The translations under genes and the position numbers were made by a program. This document shows positions 7,958-16,316 of a stretch of DNA of 64,000 bases, piece after piece. Within the stretch, counting starts at the first letter, position 1, and every line of letters begins with the position of its first letter. The notes under the pieces were generated by a model. The model worked only from the letters and a program-made list of their open reading frames with translations, was not told the DNA's origin and made no database searches. Source of the DNA: Amycolatopsis methanolica 239 (GTDB taxonomy: Bacteria > Actinomycetota > Actinomycetes > Mycobacteriales > Pseudonocardiaceae); contig NZ_CP009110.1 of assembly GCF_000739085.1 (NCBI RefSeq), positions 5,394,001 to 5,458,000 of the forward strand. The letters run 5' to 3'.

Positions 7958-8408
7958 GCAGTGGCTTCGCCGGGTAGCTGCGCAGCACGAGCGACGTGGT
8001 GACCGGCCCGAAGCGGGCCAGCGAGTCCACGACCTGTTCGAGCCGTTCGGCGTGCGTGCAGTGCACGTCGAACAGCAGGCAGTCCTCCCCGGTCACCCGG
8101 ACCGTCGAGACGACTTCGGCGATCCGCTCGGCGAGGGCCAGCGCCTTCGGCAGCTGCGCGTGCGTGGTGCGCAGCCGGACGACGGCGTGGATGTTCAGGC
8201 CCACCGCGGCGGGCGCGCGGTACCCGAGGATGACGCCGCTCTTCTCCAGGCGCTGGATGCGCGCGCCGGCCGTCGGCTGGGACAGCCCCACCCGGCGGCC
8301 CACCTCGGCGCCGCTGAGCCGCCCCTCGGTCTGCAACAGCTCCAGGGTCGCGCGGTCGATCTCGTCGAGTGATTCCAGCGTTGTCGCCGCCACTTCCCTT
8401 GAGATCAC
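7947..8408 (-). CDS. Lrp/AsnC family regulator
   Basis: About 153 residues with an N-terminal helix-turn-helix (LDEIDRATLELLQTEGRLSG then AEVGRRVGLSQPTAGARIQR) and a C-terminal AsnC effector domain containing VRVTGEDCLLFDVHC. Such proteins sense amino acids or small ligands. Two GTG starts are possible, 8408 and 8393. The first directly abuts the only start codon of the divergent hydrolase, leaving no promoter space, so 8393 may be real. Effector unknown. Confidence 0.85.
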   Translation of the reverse strand: MISREVAATTLESLDEIDRATLELLQTEGRLSGAEVGRRVGLSQPTAGARIQRLEKSGVILGYRAPAAVGLNIHAVVRLRTTHAQLPKALALAERIAEVVSTVRVTGEDCLLFDVHCTHAERLEQVVDSLARFGPVTTSLVLRSYPAKPLPTP

Positions 8409-9044
8409 TTGTCCGGCCCACCGCGGACCGTTGAACCATCGATCATCGTCCCCGGCGGCACCCGGACGTGCGGGGGCCACGAGTGGAAACGGCGGTGGAC
8501 GCTGGTCGCGTACGTCATCATCCCGGGGATCGACGGTTCGAACGAGAAGCACTGGCAGACCGTGTGGGAGGAGCGGTGGGGCGCTTCGGCCGTCCGGATC
8601 GCCCCGGCCTCCTGGACAGAGCCCGACCTCGCGGACTGGGTGGCGGCGGTCGGCGCCGCCCACACGACCGCGGCCCGGCGCGGCGAGCGGGTGGTGCTGG
8701 TGGCGCACAGCCTCGGCTGCTGGGCGGCAGCCGAGTGGCTGGCCGCGGCCCAGCTGCGCGGGGTGGCCGCGTTCCTGGTCGCACCGCCCGACCCGCGGGG
8801 GCCGGCGTTCCCCCGCCAGGCCGCGCCGACGTTCGCGAACCTGCGGGCCCGGCCACTGCCGTGTCCCGGCCTGGTGGTCGCCGGCGACGATGACCCCTAC
8901 TGCGAACCGGCGGCCTCGGCCGCGCTCGCCGACGCGTGGCGAGTCCCGCGGCGCCTGCTCGCCGGGCGCGGCCACCTCAACTCCGCCAGCGGCCTCGGCG
9001 ACTGGCCATCCGGCCGCGGCCTCCTCACCGAAGTGGCCGCCTGA
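8409..9044 (+). CDS. RBBP9/YdeN family serine hydrolase
   Basis: An alpha/beta hydrolase of the RBBP9/YdeN type. Motifs are YVIIPGIDGSNEKHW near 35-49, the nucleophile elbow AHSLGC with Ser101, the acidic residue in AGDDDPYC, and the family-typical ending GHLNSASGLGDWPSG carrying the catalytic His. The only in-frame start codon before a stop is TTG at 8409, but the homologous region starts around 8500; a non-standard CTG near 8502 or an N-terminal frameshift is possible. It converges on the DUF4865 gene with a 20-bp overlap. Confidence 0.8.
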   Translation: MSGPPRTVEPSIIVPGGTRTCGGHEWKRRWTLVAYVIIPGIDGSNEKHWQTVWEERWGASAVRIAPASWTEPDLADWVAAVGAAHTTAARRGERVVLVAHSLGCWAAAEWLAAAQLRGVAAFLVAPPDPRGPAFPRQAAPTFANLRARPLPCPGLVVAGDDDPYCEPAASAALADAWRVPRRLLAGRGHLNSASGLGDWPSGRGLLTEVAA

Positions 9045-9603
9045 CCAACCACTGCCGTCCCACGCGCAGCGCCGCCAGTTCCGGCGCGGAGAGGTGCAGC
9101 ACCTCGTACCGCTCGCTCGCCTCGCCGTCGTGCTCGCCGAGCATGAACCGCACCAGCTGCCAGCGGTGCGGGTCCAGCGCGAGGGCGGCGCTGTGCACCC
9201 CGGCCTCCCGGGCGATCGCGCTCAGCCTGGCGAGCGCCTCCTCGACCGCCGCGGCGGCATCCACGCCGACCGGGGTGAGGAGGCGGAACGCGTGCCGGGG
9301 CGTGCGGTCGCGCACTGGACCGGGCTGGAACGCCAGTCCGGTCCAGTGCCGCACCACCGGGCGGCCGAAGTCCCGCACGATGTTCTCGAAACCGCCGCCG
9401 CCCACCAGGAACTCGGCCATCCGCCCGGGGTCCCGCCACAGGTAGAACGGCGCGTACTGGTTCGGGCCCTCCCGGACGAGGTACGCCTTCAGGCCGAGGC
9501 CCGCGCGGTCGTCCAGCGCGTGCCCGCGCTCGGCGACCCGCCTGCGGATGATGCCCATGTCGTAGCCGGCGGGCAGGGCGATCTCGTACTGTTTCGCATA
9601 CAT
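9025..9603 (-). CDS. DUF4865 family protein
   Basis: A 192-residue protein recognised by its N-terminus MYAKQYEIALPAGYDMGIIR and by KAYLVREGPNQYAPFYLW and HWTGLAF, as in DUF4865 proteins. Function is unknown; members are small, probably dimeric cytoplasmic proteins often beside TetR or LysR regulators. The ATG at 9603 is the family start. It begins 13 bp after the methyltransferase stop, but a palindrome at 9613-9630 suggests its own regulated promoter. Confidence 0.85.
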   Translation of the reverse strand: MYAKQYEIALPAGYDMGIIRRRVAERGHALDDRAGLGLKAYLVREGPNQYAPFYLWRDPGRMAEFLVGGGGFENIVRDFGRPVVRHWTGLAFQPGPVRDRTPRHAFRLLTPVGVDAAAAVEEALARLSAIAREAGVHSAALALDPHRWQLVRFMLGEHDGEASERYEVLHLSAPELAALRVGRQWLVRRPLR

Positions 9604-9612
9604 CCCCGCACT

Positions 9613-9630
9613 GTACCTACTGGTATGTAC
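9613..9630. promoter_or_regulatory. Imperfect palindrome before the DUF4865 gene
   Basis: GTACCTACTGGTATGTAC matches its reverse complement at 14 of 18 positions. It overlaps the last codons of the methyltransferase gene and ends 10 bp from the DUF4865 start. The TAC...GTA spacing is like operators of HxlR or TetR proteins. No such regulator gene is adjacent, so the binding protein is unknown. Confidence 0.4.
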
Positions 9631-10330
9631 GGAGAACATAGCCGGTGTACTGGTACTCCGAGCCATGCTCGCGGCGCATCGCGATCTCGCGGCGTGCCGC
9701 GGCGACCGCCTCGGCCATCGCCGGATCGCCTGCCGCGGCGTCGGCCCGCGCGGCCAGGTGGTCGTAGAACTCGTCGAACCAGTCGCGGTCCGGCTGCGGG
9801 AACACCGCATCCACCCGGTAGCCCGCGGCCACCGCGGCGGCGGAGTTCTCCTCGGTCGTCCTCAGTGGATACTGCTCGTCCCAGAACTCCCGCGCGGCCG
9901 CCGACGGCGTGGCGGTGGACCATTCGCACTCGGTGAGCACGAGCGCCCCACCGGGCTTGAGCAACCTCTTCCACGTGCGCAGCGCGGTGTCGAAGCCGAG
10001 CACGAAGACCGAGCTTTCGGCCCACAACAGGTCGAACTCCCCGTCCGGGAACGGGGGGTCGGCCATCGACGCGTTGACGGTGTCGACGTCGAGCCCCTCG
10101 GCGGCCGCGGCGAGGTCGTCGAGGAAGGGCTGGTGGGTGTCCAGGCCGGTCACCCGAGCGCCGGCTTTCGCCAGCAGCAGCGCCGACCGGCCGGGGCCGC
10201 ACCCGAGGTCCAGGACGCGGGGCCGCTCGGGCAGCGGACGGGCGAGGTCGAGGAGGCGGAGGGTGGTGGCGTCCGATCCCGGGCCCTGCCGCGGCAGGCC
10301 GTGGAACAACGCGAAGAACGCTTCGGTCAC
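9617..10330 (-). CDS. Class I SAM-dependent methyltransferase
   Basis: A 237-residue methyltransferase. The SAM-binding motif I is RVLDLGCGPGRSALLLAKAG, followed by VTGLDTHQPFLDDLA and the post-I region FDLLWAESSVFVLGF; LLKPGGALVLTECEW is the motif near the fourth strand. The GTG at 10330 is chosen because frames upstream show no conserved character. Substrate is unknown; small-molecule methylation is likely. It is followed 13 bp later by the DUF4865 gene. Confidence 0.85.
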   Translation of the reverse strand: MTEAFFALFHGLPRQGPGSDATTLRLLDLARPLPERPRVLDLGCGPGRSALLLAKAGARVTGLDTHQPFLDDLAAAAEGLDVDTVNASMADPPFPDGEFDLLWAESSVFVLGFDTALRTWKRLLKPGGALVLTECEWSTATPSAAAREFWDEQYPLRTTEENSAAAVAAGYRVDAVFPQPDRDWFDEFYDHLAARADAAAGDPAMAEAVAAARREIAMRREHGSEYQYTGYVLRTYQ

Positions 10331-10648
10331 GTGCGGCAGCCTCCGGCCCGCCGCACGGTCGCGCAACCGGTTTTCAGCAGGCCAGGTCGACCTCGGCGGG
10401 AAGCACGCCGTGGTGCTCGCGCAGGTCGACGCACCAAGTGCGGGCGAGCCGGTCGATGATGTGCAGCGGGAGCCGCAGCGCCGGAGGTGCCGCCGGAGCC
10501 CGGCGAGGTGAGGCGCACCCAACAAGGGCACGCCGCTGGTTCTGTCACAGATCTGGGCTGAGTCCGGCAAGACGGTCCTCCGCTGGTCCTTCAACGCGCG
10601 TGGAGCGTCCTTGTACCCCGGTCAAGGGAACGCGAAACCTGCTCGCCC
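10331..10648. other. Intergenic region, possible gene relic
   Basis: No intact gene. On the minus strand, one frame near 10380-10490 gives protein-like text (HIIDRLARTWCVDLREHHG) that stops at about 10373 and has no credible start. This may be the tail of a lost gene. I do not recognise the family. Confidence 0.35.
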
Positions 10649-11128
10649 TCAGCGGCCCAGATCCGGTGCCGCGTCGGCGATCCGCTGCCGCATCGAACGT
10701 TCCCGCAAGGCCTCGATGGCCTCGTCGACCAGCTTGCTCAGCGGGTAGGCCAGCTCGGCTTCGAAACGTTTCGCCGCGGCGGCGGTCGCCGCCCATTCCG
10801 CATCCAGGACGGGCAGCAACTCCTCGGCCTTGGGTGTCAGGCGGACGATGCGGTGGCGGGCGTCGGCGCCCGGGCTGAGCGTCACCAGCTCCGCCTTCAC
10901 CATCTGCGCGACCGTCTGGCTCGCCGCCGAGTGGGTGACCCCGATGGCCGCGGCGAGATCCCGGATCGGCTGCGGACCGTCGGCGGCCAGCGTCCGGACG
11001 ACCGGCGTGAAGCGTGGCCGGAACCAGGCCAGGCCGAGGTCGGCGTAAACGGCGGCGACGTCGCCGTCCAGCAGTTCCAGCAGGTGCCGCAGCCGGGTGG
11101 CGAGGAGTTCGGCGCCGGGGATTATCAC
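10649..11128 (-). CDS. MarR family regulator
   Basis: A winged-helix protein of about 159 residues. The DNA-binding region is IRDLAAAIGVTHSAASQTVA followed by the wing LSPGADARHRIVRLTPKAEE. The GTG at 11128 would be leaderless and overlaps a dyad at 11128-11149, fitting autoregulation; an ATG at 11155 is the alternative. It is divergent from a prolyl aminopeptidase-like gene, which is the most likely target. Confidence 0.85.
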   Translation of the reverse strand: MIIPGAELLATRLRHLLELLDGDVAAVYADLGLAWFRPRFTPVVRTLAADGPQPIRDLAAAIGVTHSAASQTVAQMVKAELVTLSPGADARHRIVRLTPKAEELLPVLDAEWAATAAAAKRFEAELAYPLSKLVDEAIEALRERSMRQRIADAAPDLGR

Positions 11129-11149
11129 AGCGCTAATATAACAGCACTG
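11128..11149. promoter_or_regulatory. Probable MarR operator
   Basis: The 22-bp dyad CAGCGCTAATATAACAGCAC plus TG is symmetric at 16 of 22 positions with an AT-rich centre. It lies between the divergent marR and aminopeptidase genes and touches the MarR start codon. Confidence 0.55.
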
Positions 11150-11166
11150 TTGCATCTGGAGGGATC

Positions 11167-12141
11167 ATGACCCAGCTCCACCCCGTCGCCGAGCTCCACG
11201 CCGAAGGCATGCTGGACGTCGGCGACGGTAATCGAATCCACTGGGCCACATTCGGCAACCCCGACGGCAAGCCCGTGGCGGCAGTCCACGGCGGCCCCGG
11301 ACAGGGCGCCTGGACCAAGCCGCGCGGCTACTTCGACCCGGAGCGCTACCGGATCATCCTGTTCAGCCAGCGCAGTTGCGGCCGCAGCACACCGCACGCG
11401 AGCGACCCGGCCACCGACCTGAGCCACAACACGACCGAGCATCTCATCGCGGACATGGAACGGCTGCGCGAGCACCTCGGGATCGAAAAGTGGCTGCTCT
11501 TTGGGGGTTCCTGGGGCTCCACGCTGCAACTCGCCTATGCCGAGCGGCACCCGGAGCGGGTCAGCGAAATCGTGATCGTCGGCGTGACCACCACCCGTCG
11601 CCGCGAGATCGACTGGCTGTACAACGGGGTCGGCCGGTTCTTCCCGGCCGAGCTGGAGCGGTTCCGGGCAGGCGCGGGCGATGTCGAGGGCGACACGTTC
11701 GACGTCCTCGCCGCCTACGCGCGCCTGCTGGCGGACCCGGATCCCGAGGTGCGGAACAAGGCCGCGCGGGACTGGAGCACCTGGGAGGACGCGGCGATCT
11801 CACTCGAACCCAACGGGGTGCCGAACTCCTACAGCGACCGCCCGTCCCGCGACCTGCTCGCGATGACGCGGATCTGCGCGCACTACTTCTCGAACGCCGC
11901 CTGGCTGGAGGAGGGCGCGCTGATCCGGGAAGCCCACCGGCTGAAGGGGATCCCCGGGAAGCTCATCCACGGCCGTCTCGACCTGTCCGGCCCGGTCGAG
12001 ACGGCGTGGGAGCTGACCAAGGTGTGGCCGGACGCCGAACTGATCGTGATCGACGACTCCGGCCACACCGGCAGCGACGCGATGCGGGCGGCGATGCGCG
12101 CCGCGCTCGACGAGTTCGCGGTCAGGCCAGCTCGGAGATGA
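11167..12141 (+). CDS. pip: Prolyl aminopeptidase family alpha/beta hydrolase (S33)
   Basis: A 324-residue hydrolase of the proline iminopeptidase family, which removes N-terminal proline from peptides. HGGPGQG at 41-47 forms the oxyanion region and GGSWGS at 113-118 carries the nucleophile Ser115; the acid and His are in GRLDLSG and DSGHTG. Unusually the family motif DQRGCGRS reads SQRSCGRS, and the segment around it differs from classical enzymes, so substrate preference may differ. GGAGGG precedes the ATG. It is probably controlled by the divergent MarR, and ends overlapping the LLM gene by 20 bp. Confidence 0.85.
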   Translation: MTQLHPVAELHAEGMLDVGDGNRIHWATFGNPDGKPVAAVHGGPGQGAWTKPRGYFDPERYRIILFSQRSCGRSTPHASDPATDLSHNTTEHLIADMERLREHLGIEKWLLFGGSWGSTLQLAYAERHPERVSEIVIVGVTTTRRREIDWLYNGVGRFFPAELERFRAGAGDVEGDTFDVLAAYARLLADPDPEVRNKAARDWSTWEDAAISLEPNGVPNSYSDRPSRDLLAMTRICAHYFSNAAWLEEGALIREAHRLKGIPGKLIHGRLDLSGPVETAWELTKVWPDAELIVIDDSGHTGSDAMRAAMRAALDEFAVRPARR

Positions 12142-13108
12142 CCTTGTTCGTGAACAGCTCCACCGACGCGCGGTCGTAGGCGATGTCGGCGAAGTAGGTG
12201 ATCGCATACGTCATGCCGAGGTCGCGCAGCTCGGTGAGCCGCTCGGCGATCTGCTCAGGAGTGCCCACCAGCGGCCCGTTCGCGAACGAGTTCACGGTGC
12301 TCTCGAGCAGGTCGGCGGACAGGTGCGGCTCGTAGTGCGAGCGGATCCACGCCAGGCGGTCGGCCACGTCCTTCTCGGTCTCGCCGATGACGACGTTGTA
12401 GTTGGCCGAGCGGACGATGGCGTCGAAGTCGGTGCCCACGTCCTTGCAGTGCGCGGCGAGGACCTCGGACTTGTGCTTGAAGTCCTCGGCGCCACCGGCG
12501 AAGTTCGTGTACCGGGCGTACCGGGCGGCGATGCGCAGCGTCTTCTTCTCGCCGCCGCCGGCGATCCACAGCGGGATACCGCCGTCCTGCAGCGGCAGCG
12601 GGTACGACAGCGCGCCGTCGACCTGGTAGTGCTTGCCGTCCAGCGTCGCCTTGCCCTCGCTCCACAGCTGCCGCATGATCTGCACGCCCTCGTCGAGCAT
12701 GCCGAGCCGCTCGCCCGCGGACGGGAAGCCGTAGCCGTAGGCCCGCCACTCGTGCTCGTACCAGCCGGCGCCGATGCCCATCTCGACGCGGCCGCCCGAG
12801 ATGACGTCCGTGGTCGCCGCGACCTTCGCCAGGTAGGCCGGGTTGCGGTAGCTCATGCAGGTGCACATCTGGCCGAGGCGGACGCGGCTCGTGGTCGCGG
12901 CAAGCGCCGCCATCAGCGACCACGCCTCGTGCGTGGCCTCCGCCAGCGGAGCCGGGACGGTGTGGAAGTGGTCGTACACCCACACCGACTCGTACGGCCC
13001 GTTCTCGGCGTACCGGGCGACGTCGAGCATGGTCTGCCACTGCCCGGCGGGCTCGATACCGGTCAGGTCGAGCCGCCAGCCCTGGGGGATGAACAATCCG
13101 AAGCGCAT
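12122..13108 (-). CDS. LLM class F420-dependent oxidoreductase
   Basis: A 328-residue TIM-barrel flavin-dependent oxidoreductase of the luciferase-like group that in actinobacteria usually binds coenzyme F420. Features are MRFGLFIPQGW at the start, VWVYDHFHTVPAP near 42-54, the region GRVEMGIGAGWYEHEWRAYG, and IPLWIAGGGEKKTLRIAARY. Length is typical. Substrate unknown. It stands alone on the minus strand between the aminopeptidase and the IclR gene. Confidence 0.9.
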   Translation of the reverse strand: MRFGLFIPQGWRLDLTGIEPAGQWQTMLDVARYAENGPYESVWVYDHFHTVPAPLAEATHEAWSLMAALAATTSRVRLGQMCTCMSYRNPAYLAKVAATTDVISGGRVEMGIGAGWYEHEWRAYGYGFPSAGERLGMLDEGVQIMRQLWSEGKATLDGKHYQVDGALSYPLPLQDGGIPLWIAGGGEKKTLRIAARYARYTNFAGGAEDFKHKSEVLAAHCKDVGTDFDAIVRSANYNVVIGETEKDVADRLAWIRSHYEPHLSADLLESTVNSFANGPLVGTPEQIAERLTELRDLGMTYAITYFADIAYDRASVELFTNKVISELA

Positions 13109-13139
13109 ACGTCCAGCCTAGCCGGGGCGCGGGCGCCCG

Positions 13140-13970
13140 TCAGAAGAAGCCTTCATGTCCTTTTCGGACGTTTGGTCCGGACGTCACGCTCTGCCGGTGG
13201 CCGAAGTCGGTGCTGATCCGGTCGGCCGCCTTGATCAGGAGCGGCACCACGTCGGCGCGCAGCTGTTCCACTGTGGACCGTCCGCTGGACGTCGAAGAGG
13301 CCAGGGCGGCCACCACGGCGCCGGAGGAATCCCGCACCGGCACGGCGGCAGAGAGCAGCCCCTTCTCCAGCTCCTCCGCCACCACGGAATAACCCAGCGA
13401 GCGGACGTCCCGCAACCGCCGCCGGAACTCGTCCGGATCAGTGACCGTGTGCTCGGTGTGAGCGGTCAGCCCCGCGGCGATGACGTGGTCGACCACCTCG
13501 TCCGGCGCCCAGCCCAGCAGCACCCGGCCCATCGACGTGGAGTGCGCGGGCACGCGCGTCCCGATCGACACGTTGATGCTCATGATCCGCCGCACCGGCA
13601 CGCGGGCGACGTAGACGACCTCCGTGCCGTCCAGCGCGGCCAGCGACGCCGACTCGCCGGTCTGCTCGGCGAGCCGGAGCAGGTGCGGCTGCGCGATCTC
13701 GATCATCCCGTGCGAGGCGGAGTAGTGCTGCCCGATGCTCAGCACCCGCGGCGTCAGGGTCCAGCGCCCGCCCTCGCCGTGCACGTAACCCAGGTGCTGG
13801 AGGGTCAGCAGGATCCGCCGCACCGCCGGGCGCGACAGCTGCGTCGCGGCCGCGAGTTCGGCGAGCGTGGGGTTGGGCCGCTCCGCGTCGAACGCGAGCA
13901 GCACCGCGAACCCCCGCTCGAGGCTCTGGATGAGGTCGCGCGGATTCCCCTCGGTGGTCATGGCCGCCAT
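13140..13970 (-). CDS. IclR family regulator of the adjacent monooxygenase
   Basis: A 276-residue IclR protein: winged helix at the N-terminus (LAELAAATQLSRPAVRRILL near 36-55) and C-terminal ligand domain with STSMGRVLLGW. The start is ATG 13970 or 13961. It is divergent from the flavin reductase/monooxygenase operon, the typical arrangement for an IclR activator or repressor responding to an aromatic substrate. Two 11-bp direct repeats in the shared promoter are candidate sites. Confidence 0.9.
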   Translation of the reverse strand: MAAMTTEGNPRDLIQSLERGFAVLLAFDAERPNPTLAELAAATQLSRPAVRRILLTLQHLGYVHGEGGRWTLTPRVLSIGQHYSASHGMIEIAQPHLLRLAEQTGESASLAALDGTEVVYVARVPVRRIMSINVSIGTRVPAHSTSMGRVLLGWAPDEVVDHVIAAGLTAHTEHTVTDPDEFRRRLRDVRSLGYSVVAEELEKGLLSAAVPVRDSSGAVVAALASSTSSGRSTVEQLRADVVPLLIKAADRISTDFGHRQSVTSGPNVRKGHEGFF

Positions 13971-14026
13971 CTTCCCGCACCTGAGGTATTGACTCGCGCA
14001 CCCACCAGCAGGCACTCTCCTTGTGA

Positions 14027-14060
14027 ACGCAGAGCGTGCAACTAGTACGCAGAGCGTACA
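14027..14060. promoter_or_regulatory. Direct-repeat regulator site before the monooxygenase operon
   Basis: ACGCAGAGCGT occurs at 14027-14037 and again at 14047-14057, exactly 20 bp apart (two helical turns), followed in each case by a purine then CA. They lie between a TTGACT hexamer at 13989 and the AGGAGG of the reductase gene, so a bound protein would block or guide transcription. The divergent IclR protein is the likely partner. Confidence 0.6.
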
Positions 14061-14073
14061 GGAGGTGTCGAAG

Positions 14074-14616
14074 ATGACGCTCGACCAGCGCCAGCTGCGC
14101 ACCGGCTTCGGCCGGTTCGCCACCGGTGTCACGGTGGTGACCTGCCGCAACAGCGCCGGGGAACCCCACGGCGCGACCGTCAACGCCTTCACCGCGGTCT
14201 CGCTGGAGCCCGCGCTCTGCCAGGTGACGCTGACCCGCTCGTCCAAGGCGTGCGGCTACCTGGCGGACTCCCCGTTCGCGGTGAACGTCCTCGCCGCGAA
14301 CCAGCTCGACACGGCGATGCACTTCGCAGGCCGCCCGCAGGACCCGGGCCCCCGCTGGGGCACCGGCCCGACGGCGCCTGTGCTGCTGGGCAACGCCGCG
14401 ACGATCTCCTGCCTGCCGTGGCGCACCTACGACGGCGGCGACCACCTGATCGTGCTCGGCGAGGTCGTCGACCTCGAACTCACCAACGCCGAGCCGCTGC
14501 TGTTCTACGCGGGCCGCTTCCGCAACCTCGGCCCCGCCGACGACGGCTCGCACTGGGCCGTCTCCCTCGACTGCCCCGAGATCGGCTGGTTCCCGGCCGC
14601 TCCGGCGGCCGTCTGA
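14074..14616 (+). CDS. Flavin reductase, partner of two-component monooxygenase
   Basis: A 180-residue flavin reductase of the HpaC/PheA2 type that supplies reduced flavin to the oxygenase encoded next. The motif [20 protein letters not shown] near 10-29 and [20 protein letters not shown] are typical. The ATG at 14074 is preferred over an upstream GTG at 14023 because AGGAGG lies at 14060-14065. It is followed after 40 bp by the oxygenase gene. Confidence 0.88.
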   Translation: MTLDQRQLRTGFGRFATGVTVVTCRNSAGEPHGATVNAFTAVSLEPALCQVTLTRSSKACGYLADSPFAVNVLAANQLDTAMHFAGRPQDPGPRWGTGPTAPVLLGNAATISCLPWRTYDGGDHLIVLGEVVDLELTNAEPLLFYAGRFRNLGPADDGSHWAVSLDCPEIGWFPAAPAAV

Positions 14617-14656
14617 CCACCCACCAGATCCCGTTCAACGACGAAGGGACCACCCC

Positions 14657-16198
14657 GTGGCGATCCACCAGCCCGACGAGGCCACGACCCCCACCCGGAC
14701 CACCCGCCCGATGACCGGCGAGGAGTACCTCGACAGCATCCGGGACGGCCGCGAGATCTTCATCTACGGCGAGAAGGTCGACGACGTCACCACCCACCCG
14801 GCGTTCCGCAACTCCGCCCGGATGACCGCGCGCCTCTACGACGCGCTGCACGACCCGGACAAGCAGGGCGTCCTCACCGCGCCGACCGACACTGGCAGCA
14901 GCGGGTTCACGCACCCGTTCTTCCGCACCCCGCGCAGCCGGGAAGACCTGTTCGCCGACCGGGACGCCATCGCCGAGTGGGCGCGCATGACCTACGGCTG
15001 GATGGGCCGCAGCCCCGACTACAAGGCCGCCTTCCTCGGCACGCTGGGCGCGAACTCGGACTTCTACGAGCCCTTCGCCGACAACGCCCGCCGCTGGTAC
15101 ACCGAATCGCAGGAGAAGGTCCTCTACTGGAACCACGCGATCATCAACCCGCCGGTCGACCGCGACCGCAACCCCGACGACGTGAAGGACATCTTCATCC
15201 ACGTCGAGGAGGAGAAGGACGACGGCCTGATCGTCTCCGGCGCCAAGGTCGTCGCCACCGGTTCGGCGATCACGAACTACAACTTCATCGCCCACTACGG
15301 CCTGCCGATCAAGAAGCGCGAGTTCGCGCTGGTGTGCACGGTGCCGATGGGCGCTCCCGGCATGAAGCTGATCTGCCGCCAGTCCTACGCGCAGAGCGCG
15401 ACCAGCGCGTTCGACTACCCGCTGTCGTCCCGGTTCGACGAGAACGACACGATCTTCATCCTGGACAAGGTGAAGATCCCGTGGGAGAACGTCTTCATCT
15501 ACGGTGACGCCGAGAAGGCCAGCACGTTCTTCCCCGGTTCGGGCTTCCTGCACCGCTTCACCTTCCACGGCGTCACCCGGCTGGCGGTCAAGCTCGACTT
15601 CATCGCCGGGCTGCTGATGAAGGGCGTGGAGGTCACCGGCACCAAGGACTTCCGCGGCATCCAGACCCGGGTCGGCGAGGTCATCGGGTGGCGCAACCTG
15701 TTCTGGGCGCTGTCCGACGCGATGGCCGCGCGGCCCGACGAGTGGATCGACGGCGCGGTCCTGCCGCACCTGGACTACGGCCTTGCCTACCGGTGGTTCA
15801 TGACCGTCGGCTACCCCCGGGTGCGCGAGATCATCATGCAGGACCTCGGATCCGGGCTGATCTACCTGCCTTCGCACGCCGACGACTTCAAGTCGCCGGA
15901 GGTCCGCCCCTACCTCGACCAGTACGTGCGCGGCTCGAACGGCATCGACGCGATCGAACGCGTCAAGCTGATGAAGCTGATCTGGGACTCGATCGGCAGC
16001 GAGTTCGGCGGCAGGCACGAGCTGTACGAGCGCAACTACTCGGGCAACCACGAGGGCGTGCGCGCCGAGCTGCTGTTCGCCGCGCAGCAGTCGGGTCAGG
16101 CCGACGGCATGAAGGGCTTCGCCGAGCAGTGCATGGCCGAGTACGACCTGGATGGCTGGACCGTGCCGGACCTGTTCAACCCGGAAGGCCGTCGCTGA
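14657..16198 (+). CDS. Two-component phenol/4-hydroxyphenylacetate monooxygenase, oxygenase part
   Basis: A 513-residue protein of the HpaB family, acyl-CoA dehydrogenase-like fold, which hydroxylates phenolic rings using FADH2 from the reductase. Recognisable blocks are [70 protein letters not shown] and [14 protein letters not shown]. It resembles both HpaB and the PheA1 phenol hydroxylase of Rhodococcus, and sequence alone does not decide between them. The product would be a catechol. Neighbouring IclR and FAD-synthetase genes fit a self-contained aromatic hydroxylation unit. Confidence 0.9.
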   Translation: MAIHQPDEATTPTRTTRPMTGEEYLDSIRDGREIFIYGEKVDDVTTHPAFRNSARMTARLYDALHDPDKQGVLTAPTDTGSSGFTHPFFRTPRSREDLFADRDAIAEWARMTYGWMGRSPDYKAAFLGTLGANSDFYEPFADNARRWYTESQEKVLYWNHAIINPPVDRDRNPDDVKDIFIHVEEEKDDGLIVSGAKVVATGSAITNYNFIAHYGLPIKKREFALVCTVPMGAPGMKLICRQSYAQSATSAFDYPLSSRFDENDTIFILDKVKIPWENVFIYGDAEKASTFFPGSGFLHRFTFHGVTRLAVKLDFIAGLLMKGVEVTGTKDFRGIQTRVGEVIGWRNLFWALSDAMAARPDEWIDGAVLPHLDYGLAYRWFMTVGYPRVREIIMQDLGSGLIYLPSHADDFKSPEVRPYLDQYVRGSNGIDAIERVKLMKLIWDSIGSEFGGRHELYERNYSGNHEGVRAELLFAAQQSGQADGMKGFAEQCMAEYDLDGWTVPDLFNPEGRR

Positions 16199-16256
16199 CG
16201 GTCCGGTGATCCCACGGCGGGGCCCGGTGGACGACGATGTCGCCGGGCCACCACCG

Positions 16257-16295
16257 CCGGGTGCGGCGCCTCGTCCCCCGGGGCGCCGCACCCGG
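16257..16295. terminator. Strong hairpin between monooxygenase and RibF-like gene
   Basis: A perfect 14-bp stem, CCGGGTGCGGCGCC at 16257-16270 pairing with 16282-16295, closes an 11-nt loop. No T-run follows, as is common for actinobacterial terminators. It ends only about 10 nt before the GAGGAG of the RibF-like gene, so it could instead attenuate that gene. Confidence 0.65.
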
Positions 16296-16316
16296 TGCGA
16301 CCAGCGAGGAGCTGCG

